DNA from: Mycobacterium sp. D16R12
Lineage (GTDB): Bacteria; Actinomycetota; Actinomycetes; Mycobacteriales; Mycobacteriaceae
Reading direction: 5' to 3'
Length of the DNA stretch: 64,000 nucleotides
Assembly: GCF_002013465.1 (NCBI RefSeq)
Contig: NZ_MAFC01000002.1
Span: forward strand, 62,001-126,000
Made by a program: the position numbers and the translations under genes. Under the pieces are notes generated by a model. It was not told the DNA's origin. It was given only the letters and a program-made list of their open reading frames with translations, and searched no databases. Shown here piece by piece: positions 36,455 through 44,416 of the stretch; position 1 is the first letter of the stretch; each line of letters opens with the position of its first letter.

Positions 36455-37369
36455 ATGCATGTATTCATCACCGGCGGATCCGGACTGACCGGCCCAGCAG
36501 TCGTATCGGAGCTGCTGTCCGCAGGCCACCGGGTCACCGGATTGGCTCGCTCGGCTGCCTCGGCGGATCGCCTGGTTAGCCTGGGGGCAGAGCCGTTTGC
36601 CGGTTCGCTCGACGATCTCGACCGGCTGCGTGCCGGCGCGGCTGCCGCCGACGGGGTAGTGCACATGGCAGCCGGCGGCGAGCCCGGCGATTGGGTGGGA
36701 ATCACCCGACGTGACGTTGAGGCGATCGAAGCCCTGGGCACCGTGTTGGCCGGAACCGGCAAGCCGTTCGTATCAACGTCCGGGACAATGGTGATGACTC
36801 CGGGACGGATGAGCGAGGAGACCGATGCGCCCGACAAAGACGCATTCGCCGCGTATCGGATCCCGGGCGAGCAGAGCTGCCTAGGTTTCGCAGATCGGGG
36901 AGTGCGCTCCAGTGTCATCCGGCTCGCCCCGACGGTGCACGGTCCGGGCGATTACGGCTTCGTCGCGATGTTGGTCGCGGTCGCCCGCACGACGGGTGTC
37001 TCGGCCTACATCGGGGACGGGTCCAACCGGTGGCCCACGGTCCACCGTCTCGACGCGGCCACCCTGTTTCGGCTTGCGCTGGAGAAGGCGCCGGCTGGGA
37101 CTGCGCTTCACGGGGCAGCGGAAAGCGGTGTGCCGCTTCGCGACATCGCCGAAAAGATTGGTCAAACGCTCGATCTGCCCGTCGTATCGGTCGGGTTGGA
37201 CGAGGCGCCAGCTCATTTCGGGAGCGGAGCTTTTAGCGCCGTATTCGCCGCCGACGTCCCGGTCACCAGTGCGCGTACCCGCGAGCTGCTCGGCTGGAAC
37301 CCGAGTCACCACACGCTGATCGAGGACCTCGAACACGGCGACTACTTCGCCGTCGCGGAAGCCCGCTGA
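36455..37369 (+). CDS. NAD(P)-dependent epimerase/dehydratase-like SDR
   Basis: 304 residues from the ATG at 36455 with GGAGG upstream. The extended-SDR cofactor motif ITGGSGLTGPAVVSELL and the HMAAGGEPGDW stretch are clear; the active-site Tyr is not at the usual YxxxK position, YRIPGEQ being in that place, so catalysis is atypical as in NmrA/atypical SDRs. Its last 28 bases overlap the convergent SDR gene. Confidence 0.87.
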   Translation: MHVFITGGSGLTGPAVVSELLSAGHRVTGLARSAASADRLVSLGAEPFAGSLDDLDRLRAGAAAADGVVHMAAGGEPGDWVGITRRDVEAIEALGTVLAGTGKPFVSTSGTMVMTPGRMSEETDAPDKDAFAAYRIPGEQSCLGFADRGVRSSVIRLAPTVHGPGDYGFVAMLVAVARTTGVSAYIGDGSNRWPTVHRLDAATLFRLALEKAPAGTALHGAAESGVPLRDIAEKIGQTLDLPVVSVGLDEAPAHFGSGAFSAVFAADVPVTSARTRELLGWNPSHHTLIEDLEHGDYFAVAEAR

Positions 37370-38184
37370 GCGGAGAGGCCCGTGAACACCGAAAAGAGTT
37401 CCTGGTAGCGAGATCCCATGACCCGGACGAGCACATCGAGGACCTTGGCATCGGGTCCGACGAGCACGCGGGGCTTCTTCTTGCGCACGGCGGTGAGGAT
37501 GATGCGCGCGGCGGCCTCTGGGCTGGTGATCGCCAGATACTTGTCAAACACGGCGGCCGCCGCCTGCACATCGATCCCCTCGGCGACGGTGGCGTTGCGG
37601 GCGATTGCCGTCTTGATACCGCCGGGGTGCACGCAGGTGACGGCGACCGGCTTCTTGCCGATGATCATCTCCTGGCGCAGGGATTCGGTGAAGCCGCGCA
37701 CTGCGAACTTGGCTGCGTTGTAGGCGCTCTGGCCGGGTAAGGACAGCAGGCCGAACAGGCTGGAGACATTGATGACGTGGCCGTTACCGGAGGCGATCAG
37801 GTGGGGCAGGAAGGCCTTGGTGCCGTTGACGACACCCCAGAAGTCGACATCGAAGATGCGCTCGATGTCCTTGAAAGGACTCACTCCAACGTCGCCCGAG
37901 TAGGCGATGCCCGCGTTGTTGAACATCTGGTTTACCTCGCCGAACTGTTCCTTGACGGAGTCGGCGTAGAGCAGGAAGGCCTCGCGCTCAGCGACATTGA
38001 GGTGATCGGCGCGGACTTCGGCGCCGACGGATTTGACCAGGCGTTCGGTCTGGGCCAGTCCTTCGGGATCCACATCGCTGATGGCGACCTTGGCGCCCGA
38101 GCGGGCCAGCTCGATCGCCAGAGCGCGCCCGATGCCCGATCCTGCGCCGGTGACCACGGCCACCTTGCCGCTAAAGCCTTCCAT
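37342..38184 (-). CDS. Classical short-chain dehydrogenase
   Basis: 280 residues with a strong SDR signature: TGAGSGIGRALAIELA, NNAGIAYSG, INVSSLFG and the catalytic YNAAKFAVRGFTE. It resembles the mycobacterial SDRs with a basic C-terminal extension (KKKPRVLVGPDAK) that may peripherally bind membrane. Its 3' end overlaps the neighbouring gene tail to tail. Confidence 0.9.
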   Translation of the reverse strand: MEGFSGKVAVVTGAGSGIGRALAIELARSGAKVAISDVDPEGLAQTERLVKSVGAEVRADHLNVAEREAFLLYADSVKEQFGEVNQMFNNAGIAYSGDVGVSPFKDIERIFDVDFWGVVNGTKAFLPHLIASGNGHVINVSSLFGLLSLPGQSAYNAAKFAVRGFTESLRQEMIIGKKPVAVTCVHPGGIKTAIARNATVAEGIDVQAAAAVFDKYLAITSPEAAARIILTAVRKKKPRVLVGPDAKVLDVLVRVMGSRYQELFSVFTGLSAQRASATAK

Positions 38185-38216
38185 TGCTTACTCCTTGTTG
38201 CGCTGGCGTCCGGGTC

Positions 38217-39173
38217 CTAGTGCCGCAATTTCCTGGCTATTTCACGGGCTTTGGCCTTGCGCAGGTAGGCGAAATGAGCCTTGACCGCGGGGAGGCCGAG
38301 ATTGGGGTTCACGACATACGCAAACATGCTGATATTGCGGCTCAGGTTCAGCAGGCGCCTGAAGAGGAGGAGTCGGGCCTTGCGGGCGATGCCATCCTGC
38401 TGCCCGTGCTCCCTGTAGTACGTCGTCTCGTCACCACCGAAGCTGTCGGCCGGAGCGGCTGTGTAATAGAAGAGGGCCAGCGATTTTCGCCATGAGCCTT
38501 CGGCGACGGGGTGGGGGAATCCGTGCACCGACTGGTCATCGGTGCGAAAGATGAGGGCCCTGCCCCAGACGGGAACGACCGTCTGAACGGCCCGGCCCTT
38601 CGCGTCGAAAAGCGACAGGCAACCTCCGTCATTCAGTGACCAACCGTCATTCAAGTAGACGATAACGTTGATGCGGCGGTAGAGGTTTAGCGTGCGAAGG
38701 TAGTGAAAGTCGGTGTGGGGAGTCAGGACACCACCCGAGCCGCTGAGGTGAATGCCGCCCCCAAAGAGATAGGGATCGGGGAGCAACTGCCTGATGCCAG
38801 TGATCTTTTCAAGCACGCTCAGGAAGCGCGGTTCGTTGAGCTCTCTGATGACAGTTTTGAACGGTTCCGGGATGAGGTCGATTTCCGCGCAGAATCGTTT
38901 GTTCCGGATGTAGCCGTCTTCCCATTTGTTCCACCAGGGCCAGGCGATACCGGGAAAAGCATCGGCGGACTCCGAGGGCAAGCGGAGGAAATCGTCGACC
39001 ACCAGGTGCGGAAATGGCTCAGCAGTCTGGAATTGGCGGCTCAGATCTGAGGCGTTGTGCTCGAGGTTCTCGACTCTCACAACAGAGTCTGACTCGCGGA
39101 CGCTCCCGTCGTCGCCTACATAGGTATCGAAGGATTCTGTTGACGCGTAAGCAGTTTCATTCTCGATCTGCAT
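38217..39173 (-). CDS. 2-oxoglutarate/Fe(II)-dependent oxygenase
   Basis: 318 residues. The iron ligands are seen as HTD (in LTPHTDFHYL) and the distal His of VHGFPHPV, with the 2-oxoglutarate Arg in SWRKSLALFYY. It belongs to the prolyl-4-hydroxylase-like (2OG-FeII_Oxy_3) group. The basic C-terminal tail (AYLRKAKAREIARKLRH) is unusual. The substrate is unknown; it may hydroxylate a peptide or small metabolite. Confidence 0.88.
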   Translation of the reverse strand: MQIENETAYASTESFDTYVGDDGSVRESDSVVRVENLEHNASDLSRQFQTAEPFPHLVVDDFLRLPSESADAFPGIAWPWWNKWEDGYIRNKRFCAEIDLIPEPFKTVIRELNEPRFLSVLEKITGIRQLLPDPYLFGGGIHLSGSGGVLTPHTDFHYLRTLNLYRRINVIVYLNDGWSLNDGGCLSLFDAKGRAVQTVVPVWGRALIFRTDDQSVHGFPHPVAEGSWRKSLALFYYTAAPADSFGGDETTYYREHGQQDGIARKARLLLFRRLLNLSRNISMFAYVVNPNLGLPAVKAHFAYLRKAKAREIARKLRH

Positions 39174-39449
39174 CAGATATCTGCTCCTCGCGCGAGATCA
39201 TGCGGAGCCTCGATAGCCGGCCGCATCGATTATGTCTGCACGATGCAACAGTGGGGTAGTGGTGCGCCATGGTTTCGGCCCCAACCAAAACGACGTTCCG
39301 TGGCATGTTCCCGGCGCGAGTAGAACGCCCGGCTCAAGCGGCTGTTGGCTGAGTCTGAGCTCACCGGCCGCCTTGAGCGGGGAAGCCGCGGGTTTCGACG
39401 TGCAGATCAGTTGCGATGCAGGACAAGGACTGTGCATCGAGATTGACGG

Positions 39450-40328
39450 CTAGGGCAGGGGCGGGCCGTGCCAGTGGCGGATTGCAGCTGCGAACTGCTC
39501 GGGAGCGTCGGAGGGGACGAAGTGGCCAGCACCGTTGACGATGACTGTCTGGTGATCGGTGAAAGTTTCCTGCCACCGCCGCAGGTCCTTGTCCCCGAAT
39601 GCGAAGTCGCCGTCGCCCCAGATGATCAACGTCGGCAATGGGGCGATGCCGACCAACCCGGCCTCAATGTCCGCGAGAAATGCTCGGCTGGAGGTGATCT
39701 CGCGAGGAAAGACAGCGGATGCCTCTCGGCGACCGGGACTGTTGAGGGCGTTCTGGTAATGGACCATCTGCTGCCGGGTGGGCTTGGTTAGCCGGTGCCC
39801 GACCGGGATCATCACGTTGACGAACAAGTTGAACTGCCGGATTAGCAGGCGCCCGACTGGGCTGCCCATCACGTGAGACATGACCTGCACGAGCGGGTCA
39901 CCGACCGGCCATGCCCACGTGTTGGTAAGCACCAGCCTGTCGAAGGCCTCGGGTCGGCGTTGCACGATTGCTAGTCCGATTGGGCCGCCCCAGTCGTGGC
40001 CCACGAGGGTCACTCCGCTCAACTCGAGTGCCTCCACGAACCCGTCGATCACCTCCGCGTGTTCAGTGGGTAGAAACCGGTATCCCGGCGCCGCCGCTGA
40101 CAGCCCGAATCCAGGGTAGTCCACTGCGATGCAACGGAATTCGGTTCGCAGGGATTCGATGACCTTGCTGTAATCGAATGACCAGGTCGGATTGCCGTGC
40201 AGAAATAGCAGCGTCGGTCCTGATCCCTCGTCTACGTAGTGCACGCGGTGCGCGTCGATATCAATGAATCGACTCTCGAACGGGAACAACTTGTCGTCGA
40301 CCCACGTAGGTCGTTCGCTAACGGCCAT
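39450..40328 (-). CDS. Haloalkane dehalogenase-like alpha/beta hydrolase
   Basis: 292 residues from the ATG at 40328 (GAGGAG upstream; two earlier in-frame starts are less well placed). The oxyanion and halide-binding region HGNPTWSFDY, nucleophile GHDWGGPIGLAI (Asp rather than Ser, followed by the halide-stabilising Trp) and the AGHFVPSDAP His are the haloalkane dehalogenase set; NTWAWPV also matches. It would hydrolyse carbon-halogen bonds, with the natural substrate unknown. The HxlR regulator gene is divergent. Confidence 0.85.
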   Translation of the reverse strand: MAVSERPTWVDDKLFPFESRFIDIDAHRVHYVDEGSGPTLLFLHGNPTWSFDYSKVIESLRTEFRCIAVDYPGFGLSAAAPGYRFLPTEHAEVIDGFVEALELSGVTLVGHDWGGPIGLAIVQRRPEAFDRLVLTNTWAWPVGDPLVQVMSHVMGSPVGRLLIRQFNLFVNVMIPVGHRLTKPTRQQMVHYQNALNSPGRREASAVFPREITSSRAFLADIEAGLVGIAPLPTLIIWGDGDFAFGDKDLRRWQETFTDHQTVIVNGAGHFVPSDAPEQFAAAIRHWHGPPLP

Positions 40329-40360
40329 GTCCATCTCCTCACCTATGAAGTGATACAATC

Positions 40361-40370
40361 AAGTGCACTT
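40361..40370. promoter_or_regulatory. Palindrome between dehalogenase and hxlR genes
   Basis: AAGTGCACTT is a perfect ten-base palindrome, centred 22 bases upstream of the regulator's ATG and flanked by partial copies (TGAAGTGA, TCAAGTAG). Its place in the divergent promoter suggests an HxlR operator controlling both genes. Confidence 0.45.
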
Positions 40371-40391
40371 TAAAATATCAAGTAGGTGGCG

Positions 40392-41051
40392 ATGAGTCGA
40401 GACTACGGGCAGTACTGCGGACTTGCACGGGCCCTGGATGTCGTAGGTGACCGGTGGAATCTGTTGATCGTCCGCGAACTACTTATCGGACCTGCGCGGT
40501 ATGGCGAGCTGCGCGAGGGGTTGTCCGGCATCGCGACGAACCTGCTGACCGATCGGCTGCGTGACCTGGAAACCGCGGGCGTCGTCGAGCGGCGCTTGTC
40601 CGACGACAGCAGCGCGATCACATACGCATTAACGCCGTGGGGTGCGCAGCTGCGCCAGCCGATCAATGGGCTGATCCGCTGGTCGACCCCGCTGATGATT
40701 AGCGGGTCTGAAGGCGATGAGTTCCGTGCTGAGGGGCTCTACGTGGCACTTCCCGCCCTCTTCGAAGGCCGTGCGCCCGCCCGTCGGGGTGCGGCCATCG
40801 GAGTCGCGGTGGACGGCGTGATGGTCCAACTGCGAGCAACTGATACCGGTGTCGAGGTGAGCAGGCCCGATGGCCGGGAGCTCGACGCTGTGCTCACCAC
40901 CAACGGGGAGCTAGCACTCGGGCTCTCGGCCGGCGTTCTGGCTCTCGATGACGTCTGCGCACTCGTCCACATCGATGGCGACGAATCCGCCCTCCGTACC
41001 TTCTTCGATGCCGCCGACATCAGCATCCGTGACGCTAACGCCATCGACTAG
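40392..41051 (+). CDS. HxlR family regulator
   Basis: 219 residues from the ATG at 40392 (GTG at 40386 possible). The N-terminal winged helix is typical: CGLARALDVVGDRWNLLIVR, YGELREGLSGIATNLLTDRL and the wing Tyr. The C-terminal half is an SCP2-like domain, as in the larger actinobacterial HxlR type. It likely represses the divergent dehalogenase-like gene. Confidence 0.9.
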   Translation: MSRDYGQYCGLARALDVVGDRWNLLIVRELLIGPARYGELREGLSGIATNLLTDRLRDLETAGVVERRLSDDSSAITYALTPWGAQLRQPINGLIRWSTPLMISGSEGDEFRAEGLYVALPALFEGRAPARRGAAIGVAVDGVMVQLRATDTGVEVSRPDGRELDAVLTTNGELALGLSAGVLALDDVCALVHIDGDESALRTFFDAADISIRDANAID

Positions 41052-41069
41052 CAACTCGGGCTCAGACGT

Positions 41070-41621
41070 TCACTCCAATGGCTCGGGCGTGAAGGTGACG
41101 TCGACCCCGCTCACGGTCATCGTCACCTGACCTTCGATCACCATCACCTGCGCCGAGACCCGTCGATCGACAGCCTGGGCCAGTTGCTGCACCGCTGCAT
41201 GCGGTATCTGCATTACCGACAGGTTCGACAGCCCCGCCACTTTGGGGCCGACGGTGCGCCACCAGGTGGCCACGCCGGCGGCGAATGGGAAGAGCAGCAC
41301 CTGGTCGGCCTGGCTGGCCGCCTTGCCCAATGCGCGTTCATCGGGCTGGCCGACGTTGACCCACTCCAGGATCCGGCCGGTGTAGTCAGCGAGCCGCAAG
41401 TCCGGTACACCGGGGGTGGACAGGCCTGCCCCGAACGCCAACTCGCCGTCGACGTCGTTGAGCCGGTGTGCGCGAAGCCCAAAAGCCAACAAGCGCACCA
41501 CCATCCGCTCATCGGTCTCACTCGGATGGCGGGCCACTGTCAGCGCGTGATCGGCGTAGTAACCGTGATCGACATCGGAGACGCCAAGCTCGACTTTGAA
41601 CACTGTTGCAGAAAGGGCCAC
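41070..41621 (-). CDS. YaeQ family protein
   Basis: 183 residues from a GTG at 41621. The family signature is strong: ATVFKVELGVSDVDHGYYAD, LTVARHPSETDERM and MVVRLLAFGLRAH, then LEWVNVGQPDERAL. YaeQ has a PD-(D/E)XK nuclease-like fold with no firm function. It is convergent with hxlR, with 18 bases between the stops. Confidence 0.92.
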   Translation of the reverse strand: MALSATVFKVELGVSDVDHGYYADHALTVARHPSETDERMVVRLLAFGLRAHRLNDVDGELAFGAGLSTPGVPDLRLADYTGRILEWVNVGQPDERALGKAASQADQVLLFPFAAGVATWWRTVGPKVAGLSNLSVMQIPHAAVQQLAQAVDRRVSAQVMVIEGQVTMTVSGVDVTFTPEPLE

Positions 41622-41750
41622 GCCATAGTGTCCACCCAACTGGTGCCACCCGAGCAGCCAGGCCGCATTCAGTGGTCACGACGCCTAGCCAGACGCCAGT
41701 TCGAGTCGCCACCCAGGCACGCAACGATGCAGCAACAGTGGGGTACGACG

Positions 41751-41885
41751 ATGGCGCAGGCGCTGATCGCCTACGAAAATGCGGTACTCAGGTTGGTGGA
41801 TGCGCACGATGGGAATGTGGCGCATTCCTCCCGATACGAACGTGCGGAATTCATCAGAAGCGGCAGGGGAGAGCGGCCCTTCTAG
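41751..41885 (+). CDS. Small hypothetical protein
   Basis: 44 residues from the ATG at 41751 with GTGGGG upstream; an ATG at 41727 would give 52. It is helical and charged (MAQALIAYENAVLRLVDAHD, then AEFIRSGRGERPF). No domain is recognised. It lies directly before a strong hairpin, which supports a transcribed unit. Confidence 0.4.
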   Translation: MAQALIAYENAVLRLVDAHDGNVAHSSRYERAEFIRSGRGERPF

Positions 41886-41888
41886 ACC

Positions 41889-41926
41889 TACGCGCGACCC
41901 GCCATTGCAGGGTCGCGTAAGTTCTT
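41889..41926 (+). terminator. Hairpin terminator after the small protein gene
   Basis: TACGCGACCC (41889-41898) and GGGTCGCGTA (41908-41917) form a perfect ten-base stem with a nine-base loop, followed by AGTTCTTTG. The U-tract is weak, typical of mycobacterial intrinsic terminators. Confidence 0.6.
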
Positions 41927-41971
41927 TGAGAACAATCCGAGCACCTAACACAGCATTCAACGAAGGCCATC

Positions 41972-42220
41972 ATGTCCGAGGATCAGAACACAGACGTTCC
42001 ACCGAATCACCTCTCCATCGATCCGCGCAGCGCCTTCTATAGCGAAGAGGTGCTTCGCCGCGACGTGGGTATTCGCTTTAATGGCGTCGAGAAAACCAAT
42101 GTTCACGAATACAACGTGGCCGAGGGTTGGGTGCGTGTTGAAGTCCCCACCGCGAAGGATCGCCGCGGAAATCCGATGGTCGTCAAGCTCAGTGGCACGG
42201 TTGAACCTTTCTTCCGCTGA
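41972..42220 (+). CDS. DUF3297 family protein
   Basis: 82 residues. The conserved small family opens NHLSIDPRSAFYSEEVLRRD, continues VGIRFNGVEKTNVHEYNV and ends DRRGNPMVVKLSG, all visible here. Sometimes annotated as glutathione-peroxidase-like, but without any redox motif; function unknown. Confidence 0.9.
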   Translation: MSEDQNTDVPPNHLSIDPRSAFYSEEVLRRDVGIRFNGVEKTNVHEYNVAEGWVRVEVPTAKDRRGNPMVVKLSGTVEPFFR

Positions 42221-42630
42221 GCAAAAGGCCGACGCCCCTGGATTTCTGGCGCGGCTGTCAACCGGCCCGGGCGGTCGGCCCATGACTCGAGCGGCAGCGA
42301 AGCAAGCTACAACGAGTACCGGCGATTCGATTGAGTTGCGACGGGGGAAGAAACGCCGTCAACCGTCCGGCGCAAGGGGTGGGCGTCTCGCGGTGGATTG
42401 CTATAGGGGTGGCCGGAGCGATTGATCGGGTGAAGTAACAACCCAGATTCACGGGTAACCCCTGCATATTCGATTTAGCACTATTCGGCGCGGACCGGAG
42501 AGCGGACCACCGCCGAACCAATTCCGGTGGTCGGCGACTTCCGGAACCGGGTAAGCGGAAACCAGGACAACGGCCTGGACACGGGCAGAATGGCCTACCG
42601 GCGGCGAAATCGCTGAGGACCCGGGCACAT
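42221..42630. other. Intergenic stretch with one hairpin
   Basis: No gene is supported; a 47-codon frame at 42282 has no ribosome-binding site. GACCACCG (42505-42512) pairs with CGGTGGTC (42525-42532) about 100 bases past the next gene's stop on the complement strand and could be its terminator, though no T-run follows. Confidence 0.4.
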
Positions 42631-43341
42631 CTAGTGCTTAGACGCGTACTCAACCTTGGTGACGATCCACTGGTTCTTCTGGTGCTCGAGAGTGGTGGCC
42701 CAGGTTCCGTGCGCGGTCTGCGGTGCAGGGTTTCTAGGTGTCGTTACCGACCAGGCGATCTGTGACTCAACGCGGGCGTTGGTACCGGAGCACTCGACCT
42801 GCTTGCTGGTTAGCTCGGCGATATGCGAGACGTATCGATCTGAGCCCGGAATCGTACTGACGGAGCGGAATGCCTGTTCGGACTGTGTGTAAACCTCAGT
42901 GGATACACGCTCCTTGAGCGCGGGCAGGTTCTGATCTGCGAGACCGGTGAACTCGAAGCTCAGGTGGGCAACCTCCTCGGCGGCGGCGACCGTAGTGTCG
43001 CAGTGGTTCGGGGCGCGTCGGATCACGAAGTAGGCGGCGGTGCCCCCCGCGATCACTAGTACTGCGACAGCTGCGACTACCGCCCATCGCATCCGGCGGT
43101 TCCCGAACGCCGCGGCTGAAGGCGTGGGTGCCGGCAAGGTCGAGGCAGCGTTCTCCGATTCGGCAGGCTTGCCAGACTGTATGTCTGATACCAGCGTGCG
43201 CAGCTGGCCATCGTCATCGAGATCGATCTGCTGCTTGAAGGCCTGGTCGGCCACTGCCATCACCTGGTCGCGGCTGATGGTGTGCCCCGTCAGCGCGGTG
43301 ATCCGCTGGGAAAGCTCAGCGAGCCGGTCGTGCACAGTCAT
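42631..43341 (-). CDS. Mce-associated-like single-pass membrane protein
   Basis: 236 residues from the ATG at 43341 (the frame allows an earlier GTG at 43359). A cytoplasmic helical N-terminus of about 85 residues leads to one membrane helix (MRWAVVAAVAVLVIAGGTAA) and an extracytoplasmic domain with two cysteines and a terminal ITKVEYASKH-like strand, as in mycobacterial Mce-associated and related membrane proteins. Its partners are not evident. The N-terminal part resembles a small coiled, helical domain (HTISRDQVMAVADQAFKQQI). Confidence 0.7.
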   Translation of the reverse strand: MTVHDRLAELSQRITALTGHTISRDQVMAVADQAFKQQIDLDDDGQLRTLVSDIQSGKPAESENAASTLPAPTPSAAAFGNRRMRWAVVAAVAVLVIAGGTAAYFVIRRAPNHCDTTVAAAEEVAHLSFEFTGLADQNLPALKERVSTEVYTQSEQAFRSVSTIPGSDRYVSHIAELTSKQVECSGTNARVESQIAWSVTTPRNPAPQTAHGTWATTLEHQKNQWIVTKVEYASKH

Positions 43342-43709
43342 GCTCGCTACCCTAACCACTCAGATCAACCAGCCAATCCCGGCCGGGGCAGAGGCAGATC
43401 CTGCATCCGTTGCAATAGCCAAACTATTATCTGACATAATGTGTCTTATCGGCGTTAGATACACGCAGGGCCGATGACAGAAGGACGCCTATCTGCACCT
43501 TTCTGCATTTGCGCCGGACTCCTCGCCCGGCTGCCACCTCGCGTCGCTACCAGTCGCTGATCGACACCGCTCCGGACACGGGGTAACTTGGCGAGCGGCT
43601 CGGGGTCATTGGACCCGTGAACCGCACTAAAGCCTAAAACTCCTCGGGCGCGGCATGTTTCGCAGTTCAGGCACCCCTTCTGGACATCCTGCCCCTTCGC
43701 TACATAAAC

Positions 43710-43724
43710 GTCACTGTGACGATA
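43710..43724 (+). repeat. First copy of GTCACTGTGACGATA
   Basis: This 15-base element contains the near-palindrome GTCAC-T-GTGAC and is identical to the copy at 43991-44005. It is followed by TAGTACGTC. The two copies are 281 bases apart with no gene between them. Confidence 0.6.
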
Positions 43725-43990
43725 TAGTACGTCTAAGGGTAGCTGTCCCAATCTGTCGATGCGCAGCACGATCGCCCCCGAACTTGCGTAGACGGTCAAC
43801 CGCCCATTGGGATGACAGATCTTTCGCGATCCTGAGTCCGCGGCCAATAACCCGCCGTCGTACTTGCTACGCACCTAAAGGAATCGGACTCGAAGCAGCT
43901 CGATCCGTGAACCGAAGCTGTGTGGTCGCAAGGCCGTCACGAAAGGGACACTGCCCCACCGTTCGGACCACTCCCATCCGAGATCATTAT

Positions 43991-44013
43991 GTCACTGTGA
44001 CGATAATGTCACG
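43991..44013 (+). repeat. Second copy of GTCACTGTGACGATA extended to a three-armed site
   Basis: The copy at 43991-44005 continues with ATGTCAC, so three GTCAC/GTGAC half-sites lie close together (GTCAC-T-GTGAC-GATAAT-GTCAC). It lies about 50 bases beyond the stop of the last RiPP precursor gene. It looks like a binding site for a dimeric regulator or a recombination/attachment core; the sequence cannot decide. Confidence 0.5.
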
Positions 44014-44057
44014 AATTGGCGCCCGCTGCCCCGCAACGCTGCGGTCAAGCTGCCCAG

Positions 44058-44234
44058 TTAGATATGAACCTTGGAGCAGCCTGAAAGGTCTGGGCATCTG
44101 CCTGCGCCGTGATCTCCGCATTGTTCGTCGCAGCCTGGACTGGATAGGTGTGCCTGAGTTTCGTGTGCCAGTAGGTCTTTCGGTTTGTCTGCATCTTCTG
44201 GAGGTGAAGTTGGCGCGTCTGGAGTGTCGGTCAC
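44058..44234 (-). CDS. RiPP precursor peptide, fourth (last) of the locus
   Basis: 58 residues from a GTG with AGAAAGGG nine bases upstream, 17 bases after the third peptide. An acidic, proline-rich leader is followed by KDLLAHETQAHL and the core SSPGCDEQCGD (C35, C39). A longer C-terminal tail adds two more cysteines (RCPDLSGC, residues 47 and 53). It shares LL(A/G)H and PGCxxQCG with the other three peptides and is the longest. Its role as a substrate of the radical SAM enzyme is inferred from shared motifs and adjacency. Confidence 0.8.
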   Translation of the reverse strand: MTDTPDAPTSPPEDADKPKDLLAHETQAHLSSPGCDEQCGDHGAGRCPDLSGCSKVHI

Positions 44235-44251
44235 GTCTGCGAGCCCTTTCT

Positions 44252-44416
44252 CTAAACTGGGATGGGTCTGGCGTATTGCTCGCAGCCCTCGTGATCGGAG
44301 CCGCATTGGCGGCGGCAGCCTGGGTCTGCAAGATTCTTCTGGACCTCGTGGGCTAGCAAATCGTCCGGCTGGCTGGTCTCTTCCGGGTTCGGATTTGGAA
44401 TGGGCGTAGTTGTCAT
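44252..44416 (-). CDS. RiPP precursor peptide, third, coupled to the radical SAM gene
   Basis: 54 residues. The ATG (44416-44414) shares one base with the TGA of the radical SAM gene (TGATG), so translation is probably coupled. The leader (residues 1-19) is rich in Pro, Thr and acidic residues; the recognition-like segment is DDLLAHEVQKNL and the core DPGCRRQCGSDHEGC with three cysteines (34, 38, 45), then a ten-residue tail. Its central motif aligns with the other three peptides without gaps at PGCxxQCG. It is the copy most easily missed because it is short and no start lies outside the enzyme gene. Confidence 0.85.
   Translation of the reverse strand: MTTTPIPNPNPEETSQPDDLLAHEVQKNLADPGCRRQCGSDHEGCEQYARPIPV

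Larger units (their letters stand above)
43360..44057. other. Long intergenic region with repeated GTCACTGTGACGATA element
   Basis: About 700 bases without a supported gene. A 139-codon frame on the complement (43455-43874) has no homology or start signal. Two identical 15-base copies of GTCACTGTGACGATA occur (listed separately). The region separates the RiPP locus from the Mce-associated-like gene; base composition is lower in G+C than around polA. Confidence 0.5.

Noticed and set aside
39174-39449. 73-codon plus-strand frame between oxygenase and dehalogenase genes
   Set aside because: No start signal and no recognised domain; treated as intergenic.
43455-43874. 139-codon frame on the complement strand
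   Set aside because: No ribosome-binding site, no recognisable domain, and composition unlike coding sequence; it crosses the first repeat copy.
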